A stretch of 64,000 nt of DNA from JAJYKN01 sp035516155 (lineage in GTDB: Bacteria > Nitrospirota > UBA9217), in NCBI GenBank assembly GCA_035516155.1, contig DATJAP010000017.1, positions 1 through 64,000 of the forward strand, written 5' to 3'. Positions 1-9,347 of this stretch are shown here, in pieces; position 1 is the first letter of the stretch; every line of letters starts with the position of its first letter. A program made the position numbers and the translations under genes. The notes under the pieces are model-generated. The model was not told the DNA's origin, did no database searches, and worked only from the letters and a program-made list of their open reading frames with translations.

Positions 1-32
1 TCGAGTCCAACAAAAATGGTAGAATGTTTCAT
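1..32 (-). CDS. IS110-type transposase, N-terminal start only (runs off the window)
   Basis: An ATG at 32 on the minus strand is preceded by a strong AAGGAGG at 39-45 with 6 nt spacing. The ten visible codons read MKHSTIFVGL and the next is GA-something, which fits the MxxxxxFVGLD(V)H opening of IS110/IS1111-family DEDD transposases. Only the start is in the window, so the family call rests on this short match. The DNA from 33 to 171 would be the left flank of the element; it contains a short ATTGG/CCAAT inverted repeat and no gene. Confidence 0.5.
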   Translation of the reverse strand, partial: MKHSTIFVGL

Positions 33-171
33 GACCTGCCTCCTTGGTTGTGGCTCTGTAATTGGGAACCGGATTTCCAATTATAACCCACGTTGCAAGG
101 GGCAGGTCACTTGATTTTCAACTGCCAACCATTATGTCTACGCAGGTTGTCTATCGAAGTGCATTATTGTA

Positions 172-2139
172 TTATTCCATCTTTCGCGTCAAAAGCTTCA
201 CAGCCATGTCTAGGTCGCGGTGCGATCCGATGAGTACAACAATATCGTCGGGTTGGAGCATGAAATCCGGGGCGGGATTGGTGGTTGCTTCCCCGTTCCG
301 CGCTATGGCGATAACCGTGGCCCCTGAATTTTTCCGGATATCGAGGTCGCGAAGCGTCTTCCTTGCGGCAGGAGAGTCCGATTCGAGCTGGATATTGTCC
401 ACCGTCGCACCAGCTAGGAGCGCTGAAACGCGTCCGAGATGCTCCTGATCTAGGGAAAGTCCGCGCAACATCTTGTATCCACCGAACCTTATGAACTGGA
501 TCTGATTTGCTATGATATTGCCTGGGATATGATACTCGTGCAGCACCCGCGAAAATATTTCGATAGATGTCTCAAATTCCTCAGGGATAACCTGGTTCGC
601 ACCGAGACGGATTAGTTCGTCTACTTCAGCGGCATAGCGGGTTCTGACGAGGATGAAGATCGCCGGGTTGAGCTGGCGCGCTTGGCGAATGGACATTCGT
701 GTTGCCGCATGGTCTGAGATCGCAAAGACAATGACTTTGGCGCAGTCCACTCCCGCCCGTTTTAGCACGTCTTGACGGGTGATATCGCCGTAGATGATCG
801 GTTCTCCTTCTTCCCGTGCTTTGCGAATAGTGTCCGCATTCACTTCAAGAACCACATAGGGTATATGAGTCGCTTTGAGCGTTTTTGCCAGGTTTCTTCC
901 ATTCAGCCCGTATCCCGCAATAACCGTGTGGCCAGTAAGGCCGCAGGAGTTGCGCCTGTCCCGGTCATCGCTGGCCCGTCCTGTCCATAGCGCCGTAATC
1001 CATGGACCGGCCTGGATCAGGAAAGGGGAAGCGAGCATACTCAGAATCGAGGTATTCACGAACGTCTGGAAAATATCCGTGCCCATCAGACCCCGGTCAT
1101 GACCCTGTTGGGCAAGGAGAAAGGAAAATTCACCGATCTGTGCAAGACCGAATCCCGCGAGCAGTGAACTGCGGAGCGGATACCGCAGCAGAGCTGCGGT
1201 GGTGGCCACCAACCCTGTTTTCAGGACAATCAGAAGGAGCGCCATCGCGACGAGCATCAGCCAGTGAGCGCAGAAGTAGGAGGTGTGCAGCAACATGCCA
1301 ACAGAGATGAAAAAAATGCTGGCGAAATAATCCCGGAAAGGTGTGATTTCGGCTACGATGTGGTGGCTATACTCCGATTCAGAGATGATGAGCCCGGCGA
1401 GAAAAGCGCCGAGGGCAAGCGACAGTCCGAGACTGTAGGTGACCCAGGCCGTGCCGAGGCAGAGGAGCACCACGAGGAGAAAAAACATTTCGCGGTTCCT
1501 GAGCCGGATTACCTGGTGGAGGAGGAACGGCACCGCCTGGCGCGCAGCGATATAAACGCCCACAAGACCCAGGACGGCCTTACCCAGTGAAAACAGGATC
1601 GAATGGAGAGAAACGGCTCCTGCAGCGCTCGCTTGGCCGAGAACGGGAAGCATAAGCATCATAGGCACAACGGCGATGTCCTGGAATAGGAGGATGCCGG
1701 TGCCCAGCCTACCGTGGGCTGTATCAAGTTCGGCGCGATCTGAATACATCTTGAGGACGATGGCCGTGCTGCTCAATGACGCTAGAAATCCGAAGAAGAT
1801 TGCCTGGGGCATGGGATAACGCAGCGCTGCCGCGATGCTAACGATTGCCGCAATTGTGAGCAGCACCTGTGTTGTGCCGCCAATAAAAAACTGGCGGCTC
1901 GATTTCAGGATGTCCTCGATGGAAAATTCGAGTCCCACGGCAAAGAGGAGCAAAACCACGCCGACATCAGCAAGACGCTCGACAACCCGCGTCTCGGTGA
2001 TCAGAGAAGCTCCGTAAGGTCCGATAAGCACACCCGTAATCAGAAACCCCACAAGAGCCGGAAGTCTTGCCCTATGAAAGAGGTAAGTGATTGGAAGCGA
2101 CACTGCGAGAAGAATGATCAGCTCGCGCAAAATGGTCAT
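172..2139 (-). CDS. CPA2-family cation/proton antiporter with TrkA-N and TrkA-C domains (KefB/YbaL-like)
   Basis: A membrane protein of about 655 residues. The first ~380 residues are a hydrophobic Na+/H+ exchanger domain with many transmembrane helices. A TrkA-N Rossmann domain starts near residue 405 with GYGLNG and the downstream acidic EV, so it should bind NAD(H). A TrkA-C domain fills the last ~80 residues. The family moves K+ or Na+ against protons, gated by the cytoplasmic nucleotide-binding domain. I place the start at the ATG at 2139 because AGGA lies 7 nt upstream; an ATG at 2154 adds five residues but has no ribosome site. Monocistronic as far as visible. The ion is not determinable from sequence. 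Confidence 0.88.
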   Translation of the reverse strand: MTILRELIILLAVSLPITYLFHRARLPALVGFLITGVLIGPYGASLITETRVVERLADVGVVLLLFAVGLEFSIEDILKSSRQFFIGGTTQVLLTIAAIVSIAAALRYPMPQAIFFGFLASLSSTAIVLKMYSDRAELDTAHGRLGTGILLFQDIAVVPMMLMLPVLGQASAAGAVSLHSILFSLGKAVLGLVGVYIAARQAVPFLLHQVIRLRNREMFFLLVVLLCLGTAWVTYSLGLSLALGAFLAGLIISESEYSHHIVAEITPFRDYFASIFFISVGMLLHTSYFCAHWLMLVAMALLLIVLKTGLVATTAALLRYPLRSSLLAGFGLAQIGEFSFLLAQQGHDRGLMGTDIFQTFVNTSILSMLASPFLIQAGPWITALWTGRASDDRDRRNSCGLTGHTVIAGYGLNGRNLAKTLKATHIPYVVLEVNADTIRKAREEGEPIIYGDITRQDVLKRAGVDCAKVIVFAISDHAATRMSIRQARQLNPAIFILVRTRYAAEVDELIRLGANQVIPEEFETSIEIFSRVLHEYHIPGNIIANQIQFIRFGGYKMLRGLSLDQEHLGRVSALLAGATVDNIQLESDSPAARKTLRDLDIRKNSGATVIAIARNGEATTNPAPDFMLQPDDIVVLIGSHRDLDMAVKLLTRKME

Positions 2140-2227
2140 TTCTTGGTCCTGCATGGATGATATGATACCACATTACCGGCTAAAATGAGGGGAAGGGATT
2201 CAGAGAATTTGGTCAGGCGCTGACAAT

Positions 2228-2482
2228 TCAATTTGTTGGCATCAAAAGAACGGTTAACGCTGTTTTTGCCACAACGTTTTGGCTGATAGAGGGTATTATC
2301 CACTCTTTTGTAGCGTCGAAGGTGTCACCTTGCAGTAATTGGGCTTTCAGATTATCGGACTCCGCCTTGAGCACGTAGTCGCCTACCTGATGCCCATATG
2401 TATTGCTGACATGCTTCAAGTCGTCGAAATCTGCTGCTACATAATCATGATGAACTCGGCAGAGAAAACCGCAGCCGTACGA
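2228..2482 (-). pseudogene. GGDEF (diguanylate cyclase) gene remnant
   Basis: On the minus strand one frame reads ...CRVHHDYVAADFDDLKHV followed by SNTYGHQVGDYVLKA. This is the start of a GGDEF domain (D-x-D-x-F/L-K-x-x-N-D-T-Y-G-H-x-x-G-D), including the metal-binding Asp region. After about 30 residues the similarity ends, no GGDEF signature follows, and a stop occurs at 2228. There is no start codon or upstream sensor domain. This is a decayed fragment and not a functional c-di-GMP synthase. It fills most of the gap between the antiporter and the MFS gene. Confidence 0.65.
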
Positions 2483-2587
2483 TATAAGATATACGAAATG
2501 ACGGTGACGGACAGTACAAGGACGTCATTCAAAAAATGTGAAGCGGTCATAAATAAAAATCAACGAAATGCCGGCGGAGGAGGGGGG

Positions 2588-3832
2588 TCACTGTGCTGAA
2601 GAACCCCGCCATGCTGCAATTTTAGACTGGTTCAAAATGGCGACCAGAAATACGATGCCGCAGATCAGCCCGCCTAAGGCGAAAGTGTGAGGCGCTTTGA
2701 ACCAATTGGCGAAAGAGCCCGCAAACATGCTGCCAAAAGGCGTCAGCCCCCCAAAGGCCAGCGTGTAGATGCTCATCACTCTACCGCGGAGCCGGTCTTC
2801 AGTGTTCAACTGGACTGTGGTGTTTGCCAAACCGAAAAACGTGACCATGGCCCAGCCCGACAGTGCAAGCAGCAGGGCCGACAAACCGAAAGATCTCTGA
2901 AAGCCTATCAGTATCAGGAAAAGCGATAATCCCATGCCGCCGCCAAGCAGCATAAAGGGCTTAGGCCCTGAGCGGCTCAATGCGGCAAGAGACACGGCCC
3001 CGATCAACGCGCCGCATCCAAAGGAAGACATGAGGAATCCGAACGCTGTCGCATCGCGATGCAGTTCCTGCCTGGCGAAAACGGGAACCAGGACATTGAA
3101 ATTAGTGCCGAAGATGCTGATAACGGACACAAGAAGTATTGTAACGAGAACGACAGGCGTATTCCTGATGTACGTTACGGCCTCTCTGATATCTTCCATA
3201 ATATGATGGGACTTCCGAAATCCACCGGCAGGTTCGTCGAACTGCATGAGAAGAAGGCCCCACAGCACGGCCAGGAAGCTAAGGCCGTTCACGAAAAAAC
3301 AGAATGCGGTACCAGCCGCGCCGATGAGCAAACCGGCAATAGCCGGTCCCACGGCACGCGCAGCATTGAATATGGAGGAATTGAGAGCAATGGCATTCAT
3401 GAGGTCTTCCTTACCAACCATCTCGATAATGAACGCTTGCCGGGCCGGCATGTCGATGGTGTTGACGACCCCGAGGAGTGAGGCAAGAATGACGATGTGC
3501 CAGAAGCGGACCGTGCCGGTCCAGTCGAGGACAGCAAGAATGAAGGCCAACAGCATCATGGCCGTCTGGGTTCCAATGATGATCCTTCGCTTCGGGATGT
3601 AATCAATGAAGGGCCCTGTGAAGAAGGAAAGGAACAGTATGGGCAGGAATTGTAGCGCCGAGATCACACCGAGCTTGAAGGAGGAATGGGTCAGTTCCAG
3701 TACGAGCCACGCCTGGCCCACGTTCTGCATCCAGGTCCCGATGAGGGAAACGAGCTGACCCCACCAGAACAAGCGGAAATTCCGGTGGCGGAGAGCAATG
3801 AAGAGTGTTTCGAGTATCGAAATGTTCCGCAT
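2588..3832 (-). CDS. MFS transporter (MFS_3 / EntS-like exporter)
   Basis: A 414-residue protein with alternating hydrophobic segments consistent with 12 transmembrane helices. The N-terminus HRNFRLFWWGQLVSLIGTWM is characteristic of the MFS_3 group, which includes the enterobactin exporter EntS and related drug or metabolite exporters. The loop between helices 2 and 3 carries the expected basic stretch (DYIPKRR). It probably exports a small molecule by proton antiport, but the substrate is unknown. It stands between a GGDEF remnant and an HTH gene on the same strand, and no operon partner suggests a substrate. Confidence 0.85.
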   Translation of the reverse strand: MRNISILETLFIALRHRNFRLFWWGQLVSLIGTWMQNVGQAWLVLELTHSSFKLGVISALQFLPILFLSFFTGPFIDYIPKRRIIIGTQTAMMLLAFILAVLDWTGTVRFWHIVILASLLGVVNTIDMPARQAFIIEMVGKEDLMNAIALNSSIFNAARAVGPAIAGLLIGAAGTAFCFFVNGLSFLAVLWGLLLMQFDEPAGGFRKSHHIMEDIREAVTYIRNTPVVLVTILLVSVISIFGTNFNVLVPVFARQELHRDATAFGFLMSSFGCGALIGAVSLAALSRSGPKPFMLLGGGMGLSLFLILIGFQRSFGLSALLLALSGWAMVTFFGLANTTVQLNTEDRLRGRVMSIYTLAFGGLTPFGSMFAGSFANWFKAPHTFALGGLICGIVFLVAILNQSKIAAWRGSSAQ

Positions 3833-3968
3833 AATTCCGATTATCTTCCTTCATGCAAAGTATAACACCGACAGGATTTGTATGGAAATGCAATAGAGGG
3901 GAAACAAGGCGATGGGGATGCGCGTCCGCGCCGCACCCCGGTGAAGGGAACAGCGCCGTCGTTCGCCA

Positions 3969-4403
3969 TTATTCCTTTTTCTTTGATACAAACATGTAGT
4001 CGATGTAACCCATGACCTGAATCTTAGCTTCCTCAGAAACCTGCCGCAGCTTTCTTATTATGTGGATTTCCTCGGTGCTCATGATCCTCGCGAGGTAATT
4101 GCATTGCTCCTCGGAAAGCGGATATTTACGTTTCTCCCGTCGTAATTTTGTCTCTGACGGCGCGAGAAAAAAACCCTTTACCTCGAAGGGTACTTTTTCC
4201 TGGTGGGCAGTCAGGATCAGGACAGTCTTATCCAGACCGAGCTTATTCGCGATCAAGATGAGGGTTTTGTCCTTCGGAATATGGCCTTTGTTCATCGTGA
4301 CCCGCAGGAGCTCCGGGCTTAGCCCAAGGGCCTTTGATGCATCCTTTAGATTGCGATACCCCTTGTTTTCAAGTGCCTGCCTGACCATATCGGATAATTT
4401 CAT
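3969..4403 (-). CDS. small helix-turn-helix (XRE-like) DNA-binding protein
   Basis: A 144-residue protein. Residues ~1-60 (MKLSDMVRQALENKGYRNLK then DASKALGLSPELLRVTMNKG) form an XRE/Cro-type HTH, with a recognition helix around LSPELLR. The remainder is charged and mostly helical with no recognised ligand domain. The ATG at 4403 is preferred because AAAGG lies about 8 nt upstream; an upstream ATG at 4451 has no such site. It follows selB by 82 nt on the same strand, so it may be cotranscribed with selA-selB. Whether it acts on them is unknown. Confidence 0.7.
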   Translation of the reverse strand: MKLSDMVRQALENKGYRNLKDASKALGLSPELLRVTMNKGHIPKDKTLILIANKLGLDKTVLILTAHQEKVPFEVKGFFLAPSETKLRREKRKYPLSEEQCNYLARIMSTEEIHIIRKLRQVSEEAKIQVMGYIDYMFVSKKKE

Positions 4404-4485
4404 AACAGCGCCTTTCTGCGGCATCAGATTGGAAAAGGCCGCTTCGTTCATGGTGTTGCGTAAGCGGATTCTGACAAGCTGTCCC

Positions 4486-6387
4486 TCAGCCTCTCAATAC
4501 TCTTTTGTCTCCGACCCGTTGGGTGAGCTTCAAGGAATCGAAATATTCCATGAGAGGCACGGCAAATTTGCGGGAAGTTCTGGCAAGATCGCGGAATTCC
4601 GCCATGGTGATCTCTTTTTTTTCTTCGAGATGTCTTTTGAGATCATCCCTCACTTTCTCGAGGATCTCTTTATCGAGATGGAGGGAATCATTGATCCTGA
4701 CCGTGCGGCCTTCCTCGGCAAGGAGCTTCAGCAGGTCCCTGGCGTCCTTCTCGCTGATACCAAACAGTGCAGGAAGTTCTTCACGGACTGGAGGCTGGGT
4801 GCCGCCCTTTCTGATCGCCTTTACGATCTTGTTTTTGACCTCATCCTGGATCGCGCCGTATGCAGCCTTGAACCCCGGGACCTTGAGCTTCGGACCTTCT
4901 ACTTCGATCAGCTTCTTTTTGACCAATTCGTCGACCACCAGGTTCAGGATCTTGGCGGGAAGTCGCATCCTGAGCATGCCTTTCAGCTCTTCTTTATCAA
5001 TGCCCGGCTTGAGCGGATTGTCCTTATGATACCGGTTGATAAGATCCAGAATTTTATTTTCGAGCGTCAAAAGCTGCGAAGCATGAACATACAGATTGTC
5101 GACCCTGAGTAGTGTCTTTGACTGGGTTAGAGAGGCGAGTGCCGCGAGGATTTCTTGTTTGTCGGCAACAATTGCTCCGATTGACTCGGCCTCTGTCATG
5201 CCAGTGAGGCCTTTTCCGGAAACGAAGATTTCGATTATATCCTCGAGGCTTCCCTTCTCCAGGACACCGAGATTCTTGATCGATTGCTCCATGGACGTCT
5301 GTTTATGCCTTCGCGTGTGGGGGTTCAAGACCATGCCTCCGCCCAATGTCTCCATGGGAGAATAAAAACGCAGGATATACCGGTCGCCGTGCTGAAGAAT
5401 CACGGGTTGTTCGAGGCGGAGTTGAGCATAGGCCTCGCCGCCAGGGGAGATTTCGTTCATTCCGAGAAGGGTAATTCTGCCCATAGCTTCCTGGGTCGTA
5501 TTGTAAAAGCGGATGCGCGCTCCGGTCTTGAGTCCCCGAGGGGCCTGCTTGAGCAAATAGAGTTTCGTATCGAGCGTCTTAGTCGGCGTCAAAAAGCCTG
5601 CGCTCACGATAATGTCGCCGCGAGAAATCTGGTCCTTGTCGACGCCCTGGAGATTAACGGCCGTGCGCTGTCCAGCAACAGAGCGCTGAACCACCAGATT
5701 ATGGGACTGAATGCCGCGAACCTTGGTTCTGATGTTCCGGGGCAGGACTTGCACCTCTTGTTCCGTGCTAATCGTGCCCGAGAGCAGGGTGCCGGTGATG
5801 ATTGTGCCGAATCCTTTCATGGTGAAAACACGGTCGATCGGGAGGCGCAGGATTCCGTTTGGTGATTTCGGGGAGACCTCTGTGGCCAATCCGTCGAGTA
5901 CCTGCACGAGGAGGGAAAGGTTCTCACCGGTCTTTGACGAAACCGGGACGAGAGGGGAATTCTCAAGGAATGTGCCTTTTACATATTCACGCACTTCGTC
6001 CTGGACCAGGGCAAGCCAGTCCTTTTCAACGAGGTCTGTTTTTGTCAGGACGATCAGTCCCTTTTTGACATGCAGCAAATCGCAGATAGCAAGGTGTTCG
6101 CGCGTCTGGGGCATGATGCCCTCGTCGGCGGCTATCACGAGCATGACGATGTCGATTCCGCCAACACCGGCGAGCATGTTTTTGATCAGCCCCTCGTGTC
6201 CGGGCACATCAACGATGCCAAGGCGGCTGCCGCTGGGGAGGTCAAGGGAAGCAAAACCTAGGTCAAGGGTGATGCCCCGTTCTTTCTCTTCCTTGAGGCG
6301 GTCCGGGTCAATGCCGGTGAGAGCTTTTACCAGGCTGGATTTCCCGTGGTCAATATGTCCGGCAGTGCCGAGGATGATGTATTTCAT
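4486..6387 (-). CDS. selB: selenocysteine-specific elongation factor SelB
   Basis: A 633-residue GTPase that delivers Sec-tRNA(Sec) to UGA codons marked by a SECIS element. The EF-Tu-like part has G1 GHIDHGKSSL near residues 9-18, G3 DVPGHEG and G4 TKTD, followed by two beta-barrel domains. The C-terminal ~250 residues contain the winged-helix repeats that bind SECIS RNA, ending near SLKLTQRVGDKRVLRG. The start at 6387 (MKYIILGTAGHIDHGK) matches the family; the 26 residues upstream in frame have no homologous character. It lies 87 nt after selA on the same strand, so the two probably form one operon. Confidence 0.96.
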   Translation of the reverse strand: MKYIILGTAGHIDHGKSSLVKALTGIDPDRLKEEKERGITLDLGFASLDLPSGSRLGIVDVPGHEGLIKNMLAGVGGIDIVMLVIAADEGIMPQTREHLAICDLLHVKKGLIVLTKTDLVEKDWLALVQDEVREYVKGTFLENSPLVPVSSKTGENLSLLVQVLDGLATEVSPKSPNGILRLPIDRVFTMKGFGTIITGTLLSGTISTEQEVQVLPRNIRTKVRGIQSHNLVVQRSVAGQRTAVNLQGVDKDQISRGDIIVSAGFLTPTKTLDTKLYLLKQAPRGLKTGARIRFYNTTQEAMGRITLLGMNEISPGGEAYAQLRLEQPVILQHGDRYILRFYSPMETLGGGMVLNPHTRRHKQTSMEQSIKNLGVLEKGSLEDIIEIFVSGKGLTGMTEAESIGAIVADKQEILAALASLTQSKTLLRVDNLYVHASQLLTLENKILDLINRYHKDNPLKPGIDKEELKGMLRMRLPAKILNLVVDELVKKKLIEVEGPKLKVPGFKAAYGAIQDEVKNKIVKAIRKGGTQPPVREELPALFGISEKDARDLLKLLAEEGRTVRINDSLHLDKEILEKVRDDLKRHLEEKKEITMAEFRDLARTSRKFAVPLMEYFDSLKLTQRVGDKRVLRG

Positions 6388-6474
6388 GAGGCAGAAGATG
6401 TTAACAATACAGGGTAGATAGGCGAAGGCATGAAGACAAAGAACAAACGCAGAATATATTCCCAAGCCTACCAG

Positions 6475-7887
6475 CTAGCATGCTGTTTCCTCGAGAATTC
6501 TCCCCATTGCTTCTACGATTTTTCCGATTTCCTCATCATTCAGCGTTCGCGGGTCAAAAATGACCATGCCTTCTTTGATTCGCGTGATGATGTGCGGCTG
6601 GCCGAGGCGGAGGCTCATTTCGATCCGGTTCGCGCTCAGACGCCTGTGCCGTATGCAGACAGTTTTTGTCGGGAAATTTCCGGTTGGCAACGCACCGCCG
6701 CCGCTCTGGGAGCGGTCATTCTGCATTGATACCGACAGCCCCTCATCGTGTATATTCTGAAAGCCCTTTTCCAAAAGCAAGGCTTTACGTTCAATTTCGC
6801 TAAGGGGCTGGGTCAGCATCCAGAGCGTTGGAATTTCCCGCACAGCCTTTTCCTTGTCCAAATACTCATTGAGTGTGGTGTCAAGCGCGGCAAGGGTAAG
6901 TTTGTCGATCCGAAGCGCGCGGGCGAGGGGGTTGGACCTAATTGGGTCGAGATAGGATTTCTTGCCAAGGATAAGGCCCGCCTGTGGACCGCCTAGGAGC
7001 TTGTCACCGCTAAATGTGATTATGTCGACGCCGGAATCGATAGCCTGCTGCACGGTGGGTTCGCTGCCCGCGCCATAGATTGAAAGGTCAATGAAACTGC
7101 CGCTGCCCAGGTCCCACATGACCGGAATACGGTGTTTTCTGCCGAGCAGGGAAAGCTCTTCAGGAGAAACTTCCTCAGTGAAGCCAACGATTTTGTAGTT
7201 GCTTGTATGGACTTTCAGGATCAGAGCCGTCTGATCGTTAAGAGCTTTTTCGTAGTCTTTCAGGTGGGTCTTGTTCGTGGTCCCGACTTCACGAAGAATG
7301 GCACCGCTTCGCTCCATCACATCGGGCACGCGGAAGGAGCCGCCTATCTCAACCAGTTCGCCCCGGGACACAACGACCTCCCTCCCGCGGGCAAGTGTAT
7401 TGAGACAGAGAAGAACAGCGGCTGCGTTATTGTTCACAGCCGTTGCAGCTTCAACGCCGGTGAGTCGCCTGAGCGTGCTCTCTACATGAACGTAGCGTTT
7501 TCCCCGCTCGCCGGCGAGAATGTCGTATTCAAGATTCGAGTAACTCCGACTCACCTCGGCGATTCTCCGAAGCGCTTTTTCCGACAGAATAGACCGTCCG
7601 AGGTTCGTATGGACGACAACGCCGGTTGCATTGATAACGGGTCTGAGGCTTGGTTCGGATAATTCCCGAAGAATAACTTCGGCATCATCGAGGACAGCAT
7701 TCAGGGAAGGAGCCTTGCGGTCGGCCTCTTTCGCTGCTGACTGAAGGATTGCTTTTCGTCGTCTATCGACGGCAGTCCTGATTGCTTCGAGTACCAGGAC
7801 CCTTGGGTACGTTTCAAGCCACGCAAGCGTCCTGTCTTCCTTCAAAATATCGTCAATCGAGGGCAACTGCCTGAGCAACTCCTTCAT
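6475..7887 (-). CDS. selA: L-seryl-tRNA(Sec) selenium transferase SelA
   Basis: A PLP enzyme of 470 residues that converts Ser-tRNA(Sec) to Sec-tRNA(Sec) using selenophosphate. The PLP-binding lysine lies in SGDKLLGGPQAG, and the N-terminal tRNA-binding region opens with MKELLRQLPSIDDIL as in other SelA proteins. The ATG at 7887 is chosen because the family begins there; the frame continues upstream to 7965 without similarity. selB follows. SelD and tRNA(Sec) are not in the window, so the pathway must be completed elsewhere. Confidence 0.97.
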   Translation of the reverse strand: MKELLRQLPSIDDILKEDRTLAWLETYPRVLVLEAIRTAVDRRRKAILQSAAKEADRKAPSLNAVLDDAEVILRELSEPSLRPVINATGVVVHTNLGRSILSEKALRRIAEVSRSYSNLEYDILAGERGKRYVHVESTLRRLTGVEAATAVNNNAAAVLLCLNTLARGREVVVSRGELVEIGGSFRVPDVMERSGAILREVGTTNKTHLKDYEKALNDQTALILKVHTSNYKIVGFTEEVSPEELSLLGRKHRIPVMWDLGSGSFIDLSIYGAGSEPTVQQAIDSGVDIITFSGDKLLGGPQAGLILGKKSYLDPIRSNPLARALRIDKLTLAALDTTLNEYLDKEKAVREIPTLWMLTQPLSEIERKALLLEKGFQNIHDEGLSVSMQNDRSQSGGGALPTGNFPTKTVCIRHRRLSANRIEMSLRLGQPHIITRIKEGMVIFDPRTLNDEEIGKIVEAMGRILEETAC

Positions 7888-8074
7888 GAAGATTAACATA
7901 GCATAGCCGAGCGGGAATTTCAACAATCCATTGCCGTTATTAATCGGCTTTTTTGCCCTTGACATCCGCTTGAGAATATGTCAACTTGACAGCCATATCA
8001 TCTGGCTACGCTCTCGTCTCTGTCCGGTTTGCTGCCCATAGATGTACGAATAAAAAAATCCAATCGAGGTGCTC

Positions 8075-9085
8075 ATGAACAGGCGAACATTTTTGAAGGA
8101 AATCGCGGCTGCCGGCATCGCGCTTGCGGCAGGAGAGCTGTTCGTTCCTTTTGCTGAGGCGATAGACATTACCCGATTCAATTTCGCTCACATCACGGAC
8201 CTACATCTCGACGTCGACGGAGATAGCACTTGGCAATACCGCGAGAAGAGCGTACCTCTGTTCATTGAGGCACTCCGTCAGATTGTCCGGCTTCCGAAAC
8301 TCAATTTTGTGGTATTCGGTGGAGATCAGATTCATTACGGCGCCCGGGACAAAGCATCGTTGAGCGTGTTTCAGGAATGGACTTCGCAGCACCTTAGCAT
8401 GCCCTACTATATCCTGCTTGGTAATACTGAGGTCTCCCCCGTCGCCGGTGTTTCCAAACTAGGCCGCGAGGAATACCTCAAGGCCTGGAGCGGCAACGGG
8501 CTCAGGCCGGGAAACTCGTCCTGGGCTTTCAATCCCGTTCCCGGTGTCCGAGCTATTGGGTTTGACGTGACAGTCGATGGGAAGCCTCATGGTCTCGCAA
8601 GCGCGGCGGGCCTGAAATGGCTAGAAAATGAACTAAACGAAAACAGGCAGGCGAAACTTATCATGGTATTCACTCACCAGCTACTGATGCCCACAACCGG
8701 GAAAGACAGCGGTCCCGAGTGGGGTGTCTGGATGGTCAGGAACAGCGACAAGGTGCGAAGCATCCTCGAGCAGTATCCGAATGTGAGGCTCGTCGTCTCA
8801 GGCCATCATCACGCTAGTAAAGTTACAACTGCGGGGAGAATTACCTATGTTTCCGATCCAGCCATCGTGACCTATCCCTGCTCGTTCCGTTCTTTTTCCG
8901 TGACCAAGGATGGCGTCCATCTAAAAAATATCGCCTTGGAAGACAACGCAATCGTGAACCGAGCCCTTGAATTGCTCGTTAGTGATCCCTATGCAAAAAT
9001 ATACGATGCCGCCGAGCCGCAGAAAGTGGCTGACTACAGCAGGGGACTGACTGCGGAGGACCGTGAGACGACTATTAATCTATAG
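8075..9085 (+). CDS. Tat-exported calcineurin-like metallophosphoesterase
   Basis: A 336-residue protein. It begins with a twin-arginine signal (NRRTFLKE, then a hydrophobic Ala-rich stretch to about residue 28). The mature part is a calcineurin-type phosphoesterase: ITDLHLD (metal-binding D and H), GGDQI, GNTE in place of the usual GNHD/E, TH near residue 208 and SGHHH near 245. It probably hydrolyses a phosphate ester in the periplasm; the substrate is unknown. An ATG at 8075 with AGG 5 nt upstream gives the twin-arginine start; an in-frame GTG at 8069 would add two residues. It is divergent from selA. Confidence 0.85.
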   Translation: MNRRTFLKEIAAAGIALAAGELFVPFAEAIDITRFNFAHITDLHLDVDGDSTWQYREKSVPLFIEALRQIVRLPKLNFVVFGGDQIHYGARDKASLSVFQEWTSQHLSMPYYILLGNTEVSPVAGVSKLGREEYLKAWSGNGLRPGNSSWAFNPVPGVRAIGFDVTVDGKPHGLASAAGLKWLENELNENRQAKLIMVFTHQLLMPTTGKDSGPEWGVWMVRNSDKVRSILEQYPNVRLVVSGHHHASKVTTAGRITYVSDPAIVTYPCSFRSFSVTKDGVHLKNIALEDNAIVNRALELLVSDPYAKIYDAAEPQKVADYSRGLTAEDRETTINL

Positions 9086-9347
9086 CGGATTAGAGGGTCT
9101 TTGAATACTTTATTAGCGCAGCCCGCACGGCATTTTTCAGCTTACATAACGGATTAAAAGTTTGCGGTAGGGATAAAGAAAACAACGTTGATTATAGGTC
9201 CATCTTTAAAAAACTTGACAACATCCTTAGAAGAGGGAGGAATGTGCAACGAGGGTTTCGACCAGTTATTCGATAACAGTCGCAATTTATTCGAAATCCC
9301 TCATAAGGAAATCCTCCTCCTTCATCGAAGTTTAGTACCCCCCCCTT

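Noticed and set aside
4099..5112. 337-residue plus-strand open frame across the HTH and selB genes
   Set aside because: It lies opposite selB and the HTH gene, both of which have clear family motifs. The frame has no recognisable domain.
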